A DNA stretch of 64,000 bases, taken from NCBI RefSeq assembly GCF_014356525.2, contig NC_052511.1, forward strand, positions 51,892,068-51,956,067, written 5' to 3'. Source of the stretch: Nilaparvata lugens. Its lineage: Eukaryota; Arthropoda; Insecta; Hemiptera; Delphacidae. The notes under the pieces were generated by a model. That model was not told the DNA's origin. It saw nothing but the letters and a program-made list of their open reading frames with translations, and ran no database searches. Of this stretch, positions 31,200 through 43,180 are shown piece after piece (within the stretch, counting starts at the first letter, position 1; each line of letters opens with the position of its first letter). A program made the position numbers and the translations under genes.

Positions 31200-32860
31200 T
31201 CTACTGCCTGCCACTGACGTCACGTCTACGTCACAATCGTTCTACCAATGGCAAATTTTTATGCAAATTTACTACACCGAGATTCTCAGAAGAAAGGTCT
31301 AGCCAAGAAGCTTAGAGAAAAAGACTTCACTTCCCTTTTGAAATCCTCACCGTTCAGATCTCGTCATAGTTACCAAGACCTATTTGTAAAATTTTCGTTC
31401 GATTTTATATGTTTTATTTGTGAGCCAATATTTTAGGCTAATCTATTTGTTATTTGTAAATTTATTTTCATCAATCGATAAATTAAAAGTTTAAAGTTAA
31501 ATTATCCCTTAATTAATTTGGTGAAGGAAATATTAAATTAAAATTCTCCACGTGCTGAGACCGAAGCCTGGATTGCTGCCGACCAAACGATTTTGATCCA
31601 AAGAAGAAAACCACGACCGCCAAGGAATTTCACGTGAGTTATAAGTTTAAAGGGGCCCCAATCTACGCTTCGAAAATATTTCAGTGCAGAAAAATATAAA
31701 AATTTCTTCGTTAAATTATTGGCCACGCCGACAAGCGCTTTAGCATTTAAGAGCCTAGAATTTATTCATATAGAATTTCTAAGAATTTGTAGTTGATTAA
31801 CTATCCTCCGCTGCCAGAACCACGACCCCGAACAATTTTAAAAAACATTTTTTATTCATTCTTCACTATTTTTTCAAAACTGTTAAATTTTATCATTTGT
31901 AAAATTCTGTCGAATCACGCATGGTATCATGCAAGTACAAGAAAACTGCTAATCATTTTTGTCAATGTTGAAACACTTTCAATTTGTAAATTATATTCTG
32001 AATCTGCACTGTGAGATCATATATTTTATTATAATATATTTCAATTTTGTTAATTCGTTTTCTGAGTTCGATTATTTCTTAAGCCTGTCAATTATTGTGT
32101 CTGATACGTTCTATCTCATCAAGAACCGATCGAATACGATCAATGAAATAATTGAATTAAGCTGGATATTGGAACAGGTCTAAGTGGATGTAGTGAGTGG
32201 GGTCAGATCGAGATATTTGTTCTTTGTCCTTACCTGCTCATATATCAGCTTTTATCTGTTACCAACCTCGACTTAGGAGCGAATACATCAACAGTACAGC
32301 AGATGCAGCCAGAGATCCTATAATTTCCTACAATAGAGCTTAAAACCCGACAAGACTCTGTTCTCGAAATATATTCCGAACGATATTTGGTTCAAATACC
32401 GTATCTTAATCCTTCGGAACTTATTAGAACGCAGTCCCGTAAATTATCTACATCGGGATTTTTGCTCGACCTGTATGATTTTGTATGCTCATTCTTCACA
32501 GGTAATAATTTTAAGATATCCGTCTTCAGTGTTTAGCGATCGCTACACTGCTTATAAAAATTTCATCACTATACAATCTGTCATTAGAAGAATCAAGGGT
32601 GAGCGAGCGTTTAGGCCTCCCGCGATTCCGACAATTGTATTGAATCTTGTAGTGAATCAATCAGTCTGGTGTACACTCAGCGTCCACGCACGCAGTTACA
32701 AAATTTATAACCTCAACACCGTTGATTTAGTACAAGATTCACTCTACATGTGTGAAGCCTTCAAATCACGCTTTACATTATGTAGTACATTACACAACGA
32801 AAATTTGCTGTTTTATGAGGAGAGAACTAATAACTCATAGGTTGTAGCTGAACTATGTAT
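31200..32860 (+). other. Low-copy region with promoter-like start, possible LTR remnant or gene
   Basis: Opens with CACTGACGTCACGTCTACGTC (31211 on), two CRE-like sites, then an ATG and 62 codons (31248-31436). Further right a 121-codon frame (32475-32840) has less biased composition than the flanks and includes an AAGGGTGAGC donor-like site near 32597. I recognise no domain in either frame. An LTR retrotransposon remnant (U3-like CREs, mixed composition) or an unrecognised host exon are both possible. Confidence 0.3.
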
Positions 32861-32872
32861 GCATACTATACT

Positions 32873-32982
32873 TAGTGCCGGTCGCACAAAAGCCGGTTAA
32901 AGCACAAAGGCCATCTCTGATTGGTTCTCCTGAAATTAATCACGGTAAAAATTTAACCGGCTTTAGTGCAACCGGGCCTTTA
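32873..32982. mobile_element. Short GCCGGTTAAA palindromic MITE
   Basis: GTGCCGGTCGCACAAAAGCC and GGTTAAA at the left are mirrored by TTTAACCGGC, TTTAGTGCAACCGGGCC at the right, with AATCAGAGATGGCC-type core on the opposite strand. About 110 bases, almost entirely stem. Elements with this GGCCCGGTTGCAC tip are common in insects. Confidence 0.85.
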
Positions 32983-33195
32983 TGTTGTATTCGAATTTGA
33001 ACGAGATTCTATCAATGAACAATGAATCGACTACTGATTCGTCGACCCAAATACAAACCCTTGAGGTCCATATGGGCGATTATCAAATGTTTGTAATCTA
33101 TTTATGCTTGTTTTGTTGAATTCAAATTTGGACAGTTTTCATCAATATAGAGTTTGTATACAGTATAAACTCTACATAGTTGGATACTAAAGAGT
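32983..33195. other. Spacer
   Basis: Short AT-rich unique DNA between the MITE and family B copy 2; AGAGTTTGTATACAGTATAAACTCT near 33149 forms a small palindrome. Confidence 0.5.
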
Positions 33196-34107
33196 CAATG
33201 GCCCATATGAATAAAACCAGAGCAAATGCTCATGAGCAAGAGCATTGAGCATAAGGTTTTGCTCATGAGCAAAAGGTAGAAGCAAAAGCATTTGCTCATT
33301 TTTATATGAATAAGCTTTACCTTATACTCTTACCTTATGCTCCTGAACTCTGGAAAAAATGCTCACGTATTTTAAAGATTTTTCATCAGCTGATTCGCTT
33401 TTGTAGCCTTACTTTGTTTTTATAGCTTACGGAAGCGCTAAATATGCAAGTAGGAGGCACCGCTTGTGTTTGCGTCGTCTGCTCTGTTTTCTATTATATG
33501 AATAGAGTTTTAGGTTAGTTGAGTTTAGAATTTTGAAATAATAGGCGTGGAAAAATGTCATCTCTATAATAATCTTCAGCATAATCTTATAATATCAATA
33601 GCCTTCTTATAATCGTCTACACTCTCATCTTCTTAAATGCCTATTTCCTATTTTGTGATGGCTATCTTTATATCAGGTAAGCTATCTTTTGTACAGTATT
33701 TATCCTTTTGTATGATTAATGGTGATATTTGAAATTTGATATACTGTATATCATGGTTGAATCTAAAAAGAGTTTTATAGTTCTCAACTATTGGTTGTGA
33801 ACATATCTGGTATAGTTTCCTCTTCCTCATACGAACTAGTTGAGCCATTTTACTATGAGCAGAAGGTGATAAGCTGCTCTAGACTAGACTCACCTTTTTC
33901 AAAGCATTTGCTTCAAAAGTTGAGCAAATGCTCCAGTTTATAAATACAATATGGAGCAAAAGCTTTTACTTTTGAGCAAATGCTCAAACTATTTTTTTGA
34001 TGAGCATGAGCAAAAGGTTTTGCTCACGTTTATTCATAGAAAATGAAGCAAATGCTCCATATTTTAGAAGTATAAGCAAATGCTCAACTTTATTCATATG
34101 GCCCATT
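33196..34107. mobile_element. Family B element, copy 2
   Basis: CAATGGCCCATATGAATAAA to TTTATTCATATGGCCCATT, inverted. Co-linear with copy 1 at 6267, but with about 45 extra bases near 33660-33720 (TATCAGGTAAGCTATC). The same GAGCAAATGCTC word array is present. Overlapping short frames on both strands at its right end are by-products of the palindrome. Confidence 0.9.
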
Positions 34108-35030
34108 ATCCGTCCTAGCCCGACAGCGAGAAGGCCGGACAATCGAAAGGGTCGAGCATCATCGATAGTAATTCGAATAATATTGAAAATTATTCTAAAA
34201 TTCAATTCTTGAATCGAAAACTCATGTGGTAATAGATACTTAAATTATCCCCCTTATAGTCCCCTGAAAGTCTTCAGTATTGCTCCATTTTCAATGATAG
34301 AACGACAAGGAATTGTTTAAAAATCATGTTGAATAAAATGCTTTTTTAAAGAAATGCGAAGAAAACGTATTGAATAAAGTTCTACTAGAGGTTGAGAACG
34401 ATTCAGCAGCAATAATTTATTAGTACTTCAATTTTAATGGATAGGTAGTTATTTCAGTGAGAGGATTTTGGTAATTCGAATGAGTTTTGCTCAAAATAAA
34501 GAATATGTCAAAGAACTAAAGCATAGAATAAATCAATCTTAGTAATCTCAAGTTTTCTCAAGTTAGGTAGGGGAACACAGTAGAAAGCAACATAACAAGA
34601 TAAATAATAGAGAAAGATAGTAATCCGTAGCCGAAGAAAGTGAGGAAAATGTCGGGAGAATGAGAGAGTATGAGAGACAGAGAATGAGATACAAAACCAT
34701 TCCCCATCTCTCTCAGTTTGAAGGCAGGTTAGAAAACGACCAAAGCTGAGTTGAGAGAAGGTCATTCGAGAAAACTGTAAATATGATGTTGCCTAACTGT
34801 GTCATTCGTATGCGAAAACCATGGTGGCAGTTTTACCCCCCTTTTGGGAACACCCTGAGTTTCCCCCTCCCCCAAACAATCAAAACTCTCCACCTCCCTC
34901 CTACATTCGACTCAACTCCAAAACAATAATAACAACAAAAACTACACACAGTAAAATATAATACATAAAGAAAGTACAATAAAACAAAAGTTCTGCGATT
35001 TCATTATAACCTTTTTACAGCTCTGTTTCT
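34108..35030. other. Unassigned DNA
   Basis: An 85-codon minus-strand frame at 34508-34765 has no recognised domain. C-rich patches (CCCCCTCCCCC) lie near 34840-34875. Confidence 0.4.
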
Positions 35031-35380
35031 GCGAAGAAAGGAGTGGGAAGGGGAGGGGATAGAGGGAGAGAGAGAGAGAGAGTGAGAGAGAGGATGTGGA
35101 ACCCCCTTTTTGTATCCACCTTCTAAAATACTAATATCAAATCTTCTCGTTCATGGAGTAAAGTAAGTAACCTTAACCCCCCTCTCAAAATGAAACTCAC
35201 CCTTAACAACTGTACGTCTTTATTTATCCAAATATTCATTATTTCGCTTCTTACGCCGTTGGTTTTGCTTCTTCCTCTTCGTCTTCTTCTTCCTCGACTT
35301 CTCTGTCTCCTCCTCAACCGCTCACTCTTACCTATTTCATGTCGTCTCATTTTCCTTCTTCTTCTTCTTCTTCATCACCA

Positions 35381-35412
<32 letters not shown>

Positions 35413-35640
35413 TTCTTCTCCTCCTTCTTCTTCCTATTCTTCTCCTCCTACTTCTTCTTTTTCTTTCACCTCCCACTTATTATACACACTTGTCTACCAT
35501 CTCGGTAGAAGTTTCTTCATTTCCACCGAAGTGCTTACTTCTCACTCTCTCACTCTCTCTCTCTCACTCCCTCTCTACATTTATTCCTCTTGCTTCCTGA
35601 ACCGACCGCTTCCTAACCCTCCTACTTTATATCTGCAAAC
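35031..35640 (+). repeat. (GA)n patch then (TTC)n/CTT polypyrimidine tract
   Basis: GAGAGAGAGAGAGAG at about 35066-35082 on the plus strand. The strand bias then flips to TTC/CTC from 35270, with long TTCTTC runs at 35357-35440. Open frames of 109 and 136 codons here are Ser or Leu homopolymers, not proteins. Confidence 0.88.
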
Positions 35641-37130
35641 TGTAACTGAACCTACTACAGGTTTATAATAATGTAATTGCTTAATACACCCTTCCGAACA
35701 GATCTGTTGCAGCCATTCTTGTGAGTGATTCACTATGTACACTCAAAAGCAAATGTGTGAGTTTTAAAATATCAGTCTCTACACCCCCCTGACGCATAAG
35801 ATTTCAATTTGAACATGGAGTGATTTTTATTCCTCTCTCGATTCGTTTGTCCTTATTACCCTCACACTCTTTTTCTCCTCCCCCTTCGCATCTTTCATCT
35901 TCTTCTTCTTTTTTCCTACAATATTCTCTCCTTCAATGTATCTCGGACCTCACACTTCTTCCATGCTATTCCATCAAATCTCCCTTCTAAACTATCATTT
36001 TTATCATCAAGGGAAAGGAGAGAGAGAAACAGAAAAATAAGTGGAGAATAAGAATAGCCATATTATCGAAAGCACGGAGAAAACATAGCTTTCCCAACAT
36101 TAACTAAAATTATTGAACTTTTGTACACTCGTAAAGTGTACGTAAAAGTGTGATACGTAAAAATAATATGAGTATTTAATATATGCTAAGATATCATATA
36201 TGATAATTTATTTTATAAAAATTATGTTTTTTTTTTATATTTTCACCATTTTTTAAGATAATGCATAATGTAAAGCTTTACTGCTCCAGTCAAACCTTCT
36301 ATAGAAGGTTTTGGAGAAGCTTATTGGTGTTCATCTTTATCACTGAAATAAAGGATTGATAAGTTGTTATCTATTTCAAACTGATTCGGTTTATTCTTAT
36401 CATTATTCGTGTTCTTTTTTGTGCAATAAAATCCCTTCTTCTGGAGTACCAGGACGAAGAAGAAAGGATAAAAAAATAATAATACCCGATTGAAACAACA
36501 TAATATTCCGCGGATTGAAGTTAGTTAAAAAATTATTGTTTCTCGATTAATATTCATGAAGTTAGCCATAACTTTCAATCGAGAGATTCAATTCAAACTC
36601 AATTGAATACTCAAGTTGAACTCTCAACGTTCCGAATAATAGAGCAATGACTTATTAGAACACTTTCGAATTATATCAATGTGAAAACTATAATTATGAT
36701 TAGAGTGAACATCCAGAATAATAATCGTTTCCGAGATATAAGATTTGCATTTCACGTCATGTGGATGAATATAACAATTTTCTAAAGTTTTTCGAGGTGA
36801 ATCAATTTGATTTTCAAATATAGTTTGTCAAAAGTTCGAAGAGACTTATTTAGGCAAGTCTAAAGGAGTGAAGAAGCTCTTTCTCAGGAAATATTGACTT
36901 AATAGGTTTAGAAGAGTAATTATTTTAGTGAACCACTAAAGAAGTTTTCTCTCCAAAACAACTACCAACTTTATAGGTATTTGATGAAAGACACTCCAAG
37001 GTGATCACAGAGTGGCTCACAAAAAGGAGAACAGAGAGGAGTGTAACAAATTGAGAAAAAACTCCAGTTCCCATTACAAATTAATGAGAGGGAAAAGGAT
37101 ATCAACTGTAGTGCAACCTTCCCCAGGAAA
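35641..37130. other. Unassigned AT-rich DNA
   Basis: Pyrimidine-rich to about 35990, AT-rich afterwards. A hairpin CCTTCTATAGAAGG is near 36296-36309. No gene or element identified. Confidence 0.45.
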
Positions 37131-37135
37131 AAGAC

Positions 37136-38395
37136 AAATTATCTCCTTCTTTCTCCGTCTTTTCCGCTATCATATTTCTCTGTCTTCCTATCTGTTTCTC
37201 TATCTTTCTCCGTATTCTTCGCTATCATATCTCTCTTTCTTCCTACCTGTTCCTCCCTCTTTCTTAGTCTTTTCCGCTATCATATCACTCTGTCTTTCTA
37301 TCTGTCTCTCCCTCTTCCTCAGTCTTTTTCGCTTTCATATTTCTCTGTCTTTCTATCTGTTTCTCCCTCTTTTTTAGTCTTTTTCGCTATCATATCTCTG
37401 TCTTTCTATCTGTTTCTCCCTCTTTCTCAGTCTTTTTCGCTTTCATATTTCTCTGTCTTCCTATATGTTTCCCCCTCTTTTTTGTCTTTTTCGCTATCAT
37501 ATCTCTCTGTCTTTCTATCTGTTTCTCCCTTTTTCTCAGTATTTTTCGCTGCCATATCTCTCTATCTCCCCATCTGCTTCTCTATCTTTCTCAGTATTTC
37601 TCGCTATCATATCTCTCTGTTTCTCTATCTTTCTCAGTCTTTTTCGCTATCATATCTCTCTGTCACCCTATCTGCTTCTCTATCTTTCTCCGTCTTTTTC
37701 GCTGTCATATCTCTCTGTCTCCCTATCTGCTTCTCTATCTTTCTCAGTATTTTTCGCTATCATATCTCTCCATCTCCCCATCTGCTTCTCTATCTTTCTC
37801 AGTATTTTTCGCTGTCATATCTCTCTGTCTTCCTATCTCTTTCTCTATCTTTCTCCGTAATTTTCGCTATCATATCTCTCTGTCTTTCTATCTGTTTATC
37901 TTTCTCAGTCTTCTTCGCTATCATATCTCTCTGTCTCCCTATTTGCTTCTCTATCTTTCTCAGTCTTTTTCGCTGTCATATCCCTCTGTCCCCTATCTGT
38001 TTCTCTATCTTCCTTAGTATTTTTCGCTATCATATCTCTCTATCTCCCTATCTGCTTCTCTATTTTTCTCAGTATTTATCGCTGTCATATCTCTCTGTCT
38101 TCCTATCTCTTTCTCTATCTTTCTCCGTATTTTTCGCTATGATATCTCTCTGTCTTTCTATCTGCTTATCTCTCTCAGTCTTCTTCGCTATCATGTCTCT
38201 CTGTCTTTCTATCTGTTTATCTCTCTCAGTCTTCTTCGCTATCATATCTCTCTGTCTCCCTATCTGCTTCTCTATCTTTCTCAGTCTTTTTCGCTATTAT
38301 ATCTCTCTGTCTCCCTATCTGCTTCTCTATCTTTCTCCGTATTTTTCTCTGTCTTTCTATCTGTTTCTCCCTCTTTCTCAGTCTTTTTCGCAATC
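37136..38395 (+). repeat. 55-bp pyrimidine-rich minisatellite, about 23 copies
   Basis: The anchor CGCTATCATATCTCTCTGTC starts at 37165, 37220, 37275, 37330 and 37385, then 37438, with the rest at about 55-base intervals. Each unit also carries CTATCTGTTTCTC and TTTCTCAGTCTTTTT. All three plus-strand frames stay open for long stretches, up to 305 codons, because the unit lacks stops. Since 55 is not a multiple of three, the frames drift and no repeat protein is encoded consistently. Confidence 0.95.
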
Positions 38396-39285
38396 ATAAT
38401 CTCTCTCCCCTCTTCCCCGTTTGTCACCATCTCCGTTGATAAAGAGGCGGAGGTTGAAAAGCGTATACATCCAAAAGTCTAAAACTAAAAGCCATCTGAG
38501 GGGGGGTCGGTAGGGGGTGATTTTGTAGGGGGCTCCAAAACGGTATCGCTTCGCTTATGGCTCGACAATTAATTTGTTCAAAGATTACCCACTTCCTTGA
38601 GTCGACCTTAAGTGGGGCTCCAAAGCCCACCTCTGCCTCCAGCGTGTTATGCATACCCCACGAGACTTCTTTAATTAACTTTAATTAACGTAACCGAAAG
38701 TAGTCGTATCAAGGAAAAGGTCTTCCAAGCTCCATTTCCCATTTCCTTGCAGCTTCCACTTTTCTTCTACCTCCTTACCCCTCCCACGCTTTTCGCTTCA
38801 CTTCATTTTATCCGCAAAGGAAAGTCTGCAAGAAGGATGTTCTTTTCCTCTATCTTTGCCGCGTATTCTCAACCCTAATTCTTTATCGTCTTCTTTCTAT
38901 GTTCTGTGGAAACGTAGAAAACCAGAGAAAACGGATAATAAAAGATTGTTTATTCTATGGTAGAAACCTTCTGTCTCTTCCTACTATTTTCCCCACTATT
39001 CCATATCTATAGTTATTATTATTCTACCTAGTATTAGCTTGACCTATCATCATCTATACCTATTCTTGTAATCCCTTATTTTCTTTTCCTCTTGTTTTCC
39101 TATTTTTCTTTGTTCTCTGACATCTGAGTCTCCTTGTTTTTGGTTCACTCCTTTGCATTTATATCTACTCCATCTTCTCATTTCTTGTGCTCTTCTTTTT
39201 TCCTACTCTTGTCTTAAAAAATTGTCTTGAAAAATAATCTTGTCCTATGAAAAATTATATTCCACCCCATACTCTTCATCTTGAG
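38396..39285. other. GC-richer unique DNA
   Basis: 38430-38720 has balanced composition, with GGGGGGGTCGGTAGGGGG and the mirrored words GTGGGGCTCC/AAGCCCACC. A 76-codon minus-strand frame there is unrecognised. It is a candidate conserved non-coding or exonic island. Confidence 0.35.
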
Positions 39286-39372
39286 AGCTAAGAGTGTAGG
39301 AGAGGGCCGGCTGCGTCCTAGCTCCAACCTCATGGGTTTTTAATTAAGGCAGCAAATCAATCAATCAATCTT
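39286..39372 (+). mobile_element. LINE 3' end with (AATC)n tail
   Basis: GGGCCGGCTGCGTCCTAGCT then GGGTTTTTAATTAAGGCAGC and AAATCAATCAATCAATC. The T-rich stretch, AAGGCAGCAAATC and a tetranucleotide tail are typical of short LINE 3' ends. Only the extreme 3' UTR remains. Confidence 0.6.
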
Positions 39373-39950
39373 ATACTCAAATTGTATTATCTTCTTTTAC
39401 CCCTTTCTTTATTCCCTTGTATTCCTTACTTTCACTTGTTCTTTTTTTTCAAAAAATTCTGTGGTTCGACAGTCTCTTTTCCATTCTTCTTTTTCCTCTT
39501 TTAATTTTTTGATCCTCCTTCTCCTTCTTCTTCATCTTCTTCTTCTTATTTTTCCTTCTTCTCCTAAATCTTTCTCGTTTTCTCCTCTTCATTCTTCTAC
39601 AACACTTTCCCTTTTTTTCTCATTCTCTGCTCTCTTCCTTGTACCAACTCTTCTTATTTTTCTTCTCTTCTACTCTCTCTTTATTCCTCTCTTTTCTCTC
39701 ATCCTTCTTCTGGTCCTTCCCCTCCCCTTCTTCGCCCTTTACGACTCTTTCTGCCTCTTCCCCCCCACTACTACTTACTTCTGCTGTGGCCAGGGATTAT
39801 TGCTTTTTGCGGTTCGTTTAGCACGTTGGAATTCTGTGATCCTTTTCTTCTTTCTCTACTTCTTCTCCTTCTTTTCCCTCCTTAACTTCTCACTCCATGT
39901 TAATGCTCTTTTCAAGCAGCCGAGGAGGCTTTCTACCTTGAAGTGTATTT
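39373..39950 (+). repeat. Polypyrimidine (TTC/CTT) tract
   Basis: Dominated by T and C with TTCTTCATCTTCTTC blocks. Frames of 60 and 181 codons in it are Phe/Leu/Ser-rich and follow composition. Confidence 0.8.
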
Positions 39951-40152
39951 ATATTGTATTGTCTCCGGGGGAATTGCTTTGTTTAACTGCCGCGCTATCG
40001 CTCTAGAGGATCTGCGCGGGAAATTTGAATTGTTCGTAATTGAAATTCAAATTCGGAATTAAGGTGCGAGAGTGAGAGAGATGATTGATTATACGAGGAA
40101 AAGACGAGATAAGAGAAAATGATTGGAGTATTTTATTTACTGTAATGATTAG

Positions 40153-40530
40153 AATCCTATTATATTAAGCGAGCAATTTCTTTATTTATATATTATCTGG
40201 TTATATTTATGTTTAACGGATCTCGGAAACGGCTCTAACGATTTTCACGAAATTTGGAACATAGTAGGTTTATGATATAAAAATTCGATTGCACTAGATC
40301 TCATCCTTGAGAAAACTCGCTGAACGACATTAAAAGGATAATATTCATCCTTGGCTGAAACAGCTGTGGATAGTAAAGAAGTGAGTATGTGAAAAATCAA
40401 AATATCTCATCCCCGAAATTCATAAGATGACGTATAACCAGCTGTGAAATATGAACACGATCATTTTAGAGAATTGTGTTCTGTTTATCAATAAATAAAA
40501 ATAACGAGCGAAGCACGGTGCCCCGATATT
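40153..40530 (+). mobile_element. Family P Helitron-like element, copy 1
   Basis: Starts A/TCCTATTATATTAAGCGAG and ends with a hairpin-like CGAGCGAAGCACG 11-12 bases before ...GTGCCCCGATATT. A TC start after an A and a short terminal hairpin fit Helitrons, but the expected CTRR end is absent. Copy 2 lies at 53741. Interior: AACGGCTCTAACGATTTTCA, shared in style with family A. Confidence 0.7.
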
Positions 40531-40993
40531 ATTATATATTTTAACTGTAATTGTATCACTTGTCTTGTACATGATTCTATCATTTATAATATCTTCAAAA
40601 ATATCTCATTGAAAATGGAATATGCCTATCACTTCATTTATGCAGGATGACAGTAAAATACTACTGGGTCAATAACAGTAAAAATTGAGTGAGGTCCAAT
40701 TTGAAAAATAAATCTCTTTTTCCTCCACCTACTGTCTAAAGTACTTATTTTACTCCCTGAAACATAATACTAAAGTGTCACTTTTTCGCTCTCGGTAGTA
40801 AAAAACAGAAAAACTCCCTAGGGAGTAAAATTGACTCCATTTAAATAACATGGGAAGCATCTCTATTTTAAAAACTTACATGGTAATGGGTTAGAAAGTC
40901 TAAGCTCAGATGAGAAAGCATAATAGAGGTGTCTGTCATTGAGTCAACTGAATTAAGAAATTTGATTAACTCATGAAATATATGTTTGTATGA
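40531..40993. other. Unassigned DNA
   Basis: Repeated ACTCCCT/AGGGAGTAAAA words near 40753-40834 form a loose inverted pair. No gene. Confidence 0.4.
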
Positions 40994-41704
40994 TCTATAT
41001 ATATAAAAGCGAAATGGCACTCACTCACTGACTGACTGACTGACTCACTCACTCACTCACTCACTCACTCACTCACTCACTCACTCACTCGCATAACTAA
41101 AAATCTACCGGACCAAAAAAATTCAAATTTGGTAAGTATGTTCAGTTGGCCCTTTAGAGGCGCACTAAGAAATCTTTTGGCAATATTTCAACTCTAAGGG
41201 TTGTTTTTAAGGGTTTTAAGTTCGTCTTTTAGCATGTATATTCTTCTTCTCCCAATCTCTTAATTAGAATTGAAATTTCCATATCATATGTTACTATAGA
41301 ACTATAATCTAGATAGAGTACCTCTTCGAAACAGTTGTTAACTGGCAACTAAATTAATAATTTTGTCAGGTTGGCATTAAGTTGAGTTGATTTTGTTAGG
41401 TTGGCACCAAGTTGAAGATTTAAATGCATTTATCGCGGAAAAATTGATTGGGCACTGCTACTTCAATCCTGGGAATATTATATTACTAGCCGTCAGGCTC
41501 GCTTCACTCGCCATATCTGTTTAGCCAGACGTTTAGTCTGGACCCCCGACTGGATTGTCCTAATATAATATGATAAAAATGAAAATGATCCCATGATCCC
41601 ATTCTTGACGCTGATCCCATTCTTGGACGATCCAGTCGGGGGTCCAGGGGGGCGGAGCCCCCTGGCTAGACGGATATGGCGAGCGAAGCGAGCCTGATGG
41701 CTAG
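40994..41704 (+). mobile_element. Non-autonomous Helitron, copy 1
   Basis: Begins TCTATATATATAAAAGCG directly after A (40993) and ends GGCTAG directly before T (41705), the Helitron rule of A^TC...CTAG^T. A (TCAC)n run at about 41030-41092 follows the head. The 3' region is a large palindrome: the terminal sequence is present reversed from about 41489 and forward to 41704. Near the end, GGCGAGCGAAGCGAGCC forms a short stem. No Rep/helicase frame. Confidence 0.88.
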
Positions 41705-42029
41705 TAATTATTATATTCTTAATATTAGTAGACGATAAAAATTTATACAATTTTAAAAAAATTTTATATTCTATTCAAAATACCAGCCAACAAATATTTT
41801 TGATGTGCAATTAAAATTTGAACCGCGAGATCTGGAGTCAGCCATTTTTGGTAGCTGCCCAGCTGATATAATTGTTACAACTTTTGCTGATAGATAACGC
41901 AATCGGCAGTGCCAATCAGACGACCGGTTTTTAGGTTTTAGATTTAGGTTATGTTGTTAGGAACCATTGTCACCAATACGTAAGTTATTAGAATGATTTT
42001 ATTTGCAGTTTCTATAAAAAAATGTAGAT
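41705..42029. other. Unassigned AT-rich DNA
   Basis: No element boundary or gene recognised. Confidence 0.45.
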
Positions 42030-42165
42030 GGAGGAAAAATGTTGTGTACAACACGAGCGAAAAAGACTTTTTCTCCCTCAGGAAAATTGCTGCCCTCGGC
42101 TTCGTCTCGGGCTTCAAACTTTTTCCCACAGGGAGAAAAAGTCGTACTTTTCACTCTAGATATAC
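42030..42165. other. Palindromic block with GCCCTCGGCTTCGTCTCGGGC centre
   Basis: GAAAAAGACTTTTTCTCCCT and AGGGAGAAAAAGTC are mirrored around a GC-rich core at about 42091-42111. The flanks contain AACACGAGCG and CACTCTAG. It probably represents a small MITE-like unit related in architecture to those at 23010 and 58524. Confidence 0.6.
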
Positions 42166-43180
42166 AAATAACTATCAATATTTAATTTCTCATACTTTCT
42201 ATACTCTCTTCAAATTCCATTATAATGCATCATCTAATTATTCACTTTTTATTTTCTATCCACTTTCTCTCACCACTTCTGTCTCCCCTTTGTTTTTCTC
42301 AATCTGTATCCCTTTCCAACTCCACCCTCTCTTTCCCTGCCCACGTAATCAACATTTGTTTACCCCGTGCATTACATAGCAGGCTACAGATACACAATAT
42401 ATTCCATACAATAGATACATATATAAAACTCAGCTTGTCAGATTGTATCACTACACACAACAAAATGATACAGATATATAAGTCATGCTTGTCAGCTTGT
42501 ATTACGGTTATGTATGTCAATTTCGTAGCTCGAAATCAATGCCTGATGAAAAGTTGTGTACCCCGAAACGAAATTCAGGGGGCATAGGGGGACTAGAGGG
42601 CTTCAAATTTTGACCATTGTCGTATCAGTGTTTGTTATTGGTTACAAATCTCGTTGTTCCCCCTCCACCCGCTCCCAATAAGAGAATGAAGAATCAATTG
42701 ACATCGGTTTTAGGATGCAATCGTACAGTTTTGTTTGTTTTGTAGTTGTTACTGAATCGTCATTTCATCTCTTCCTCCTCTACTGTATATCCTCCTACTC
42801 TCATCATCTGTCTCCCTCTCTGATTCATCAAATTGCTTTGATTCTTTTGTTGGATTATCTCCTTTGCGGCTTTATTTATCATCAGTTTTCTTCTCCATTC
42901 ATTCAATTCTATTGGCTTTCCAGTTGATCCTGTATCGTCATTACATCTATTACTTATTCCTTTCGTTATTCATCTGTAAAAACTGTATTTTCTTTTGTAT
43001 TCGTCTCCTTCAATGTTCTTCCATTCAATTTGTGTCAGTTATTTATATTTTCCACCTCTCTCTTCCGCTTCAATCATCACTTTCGTTTCTTTTGTCCTTT
43101 GTTCGTCAGCCACCCAAAAATCAACAGATTTTGACTCAGTGCCGTGATGACAATGACCAATGTCATGAATTCTCTGATAT
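42166..43180. other. Pyrimidine-rich DNA without a clear gene
   Basis: Several overlapping frames (42225-42587, 42864-43256) of 120-130 codons, Leu/Ser/Phe-rich. Near 42543 CTGATGAAAAG...CCCGAAACG resembles part of a hammerhead core but lacks an obvious stem. Nothing defensible as a gene. Confidence 0.4.

Noticed and set aside
32475..32840. 121-codon frame considered as a host exon
   Set aside because: No recognised domain, no consistent acceptor/donor pair and no initiating context; kept only as a possibility in the region note.
37482..38399. 305-codon open frame, Leu/Ser/Phe-rich, possible membrane protein
   Set aside because: It lies wholly in a 55-bp minisatellite; the period is not a multiple of three and neighbouring frames are equally open, so it follows from composition.
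40000..41110. Short direct-repeat array (TCAC)n considered as CRISPR-like
   Set aside because: It is a tetranucleotide run within a Helitron, with no spacers.
42530..42580. CTGATGAAAAG...CCCGAAACG as a hammerhead ribozyme
   Set aside because: The bases between the two core boxes do not form a convincing stem II.
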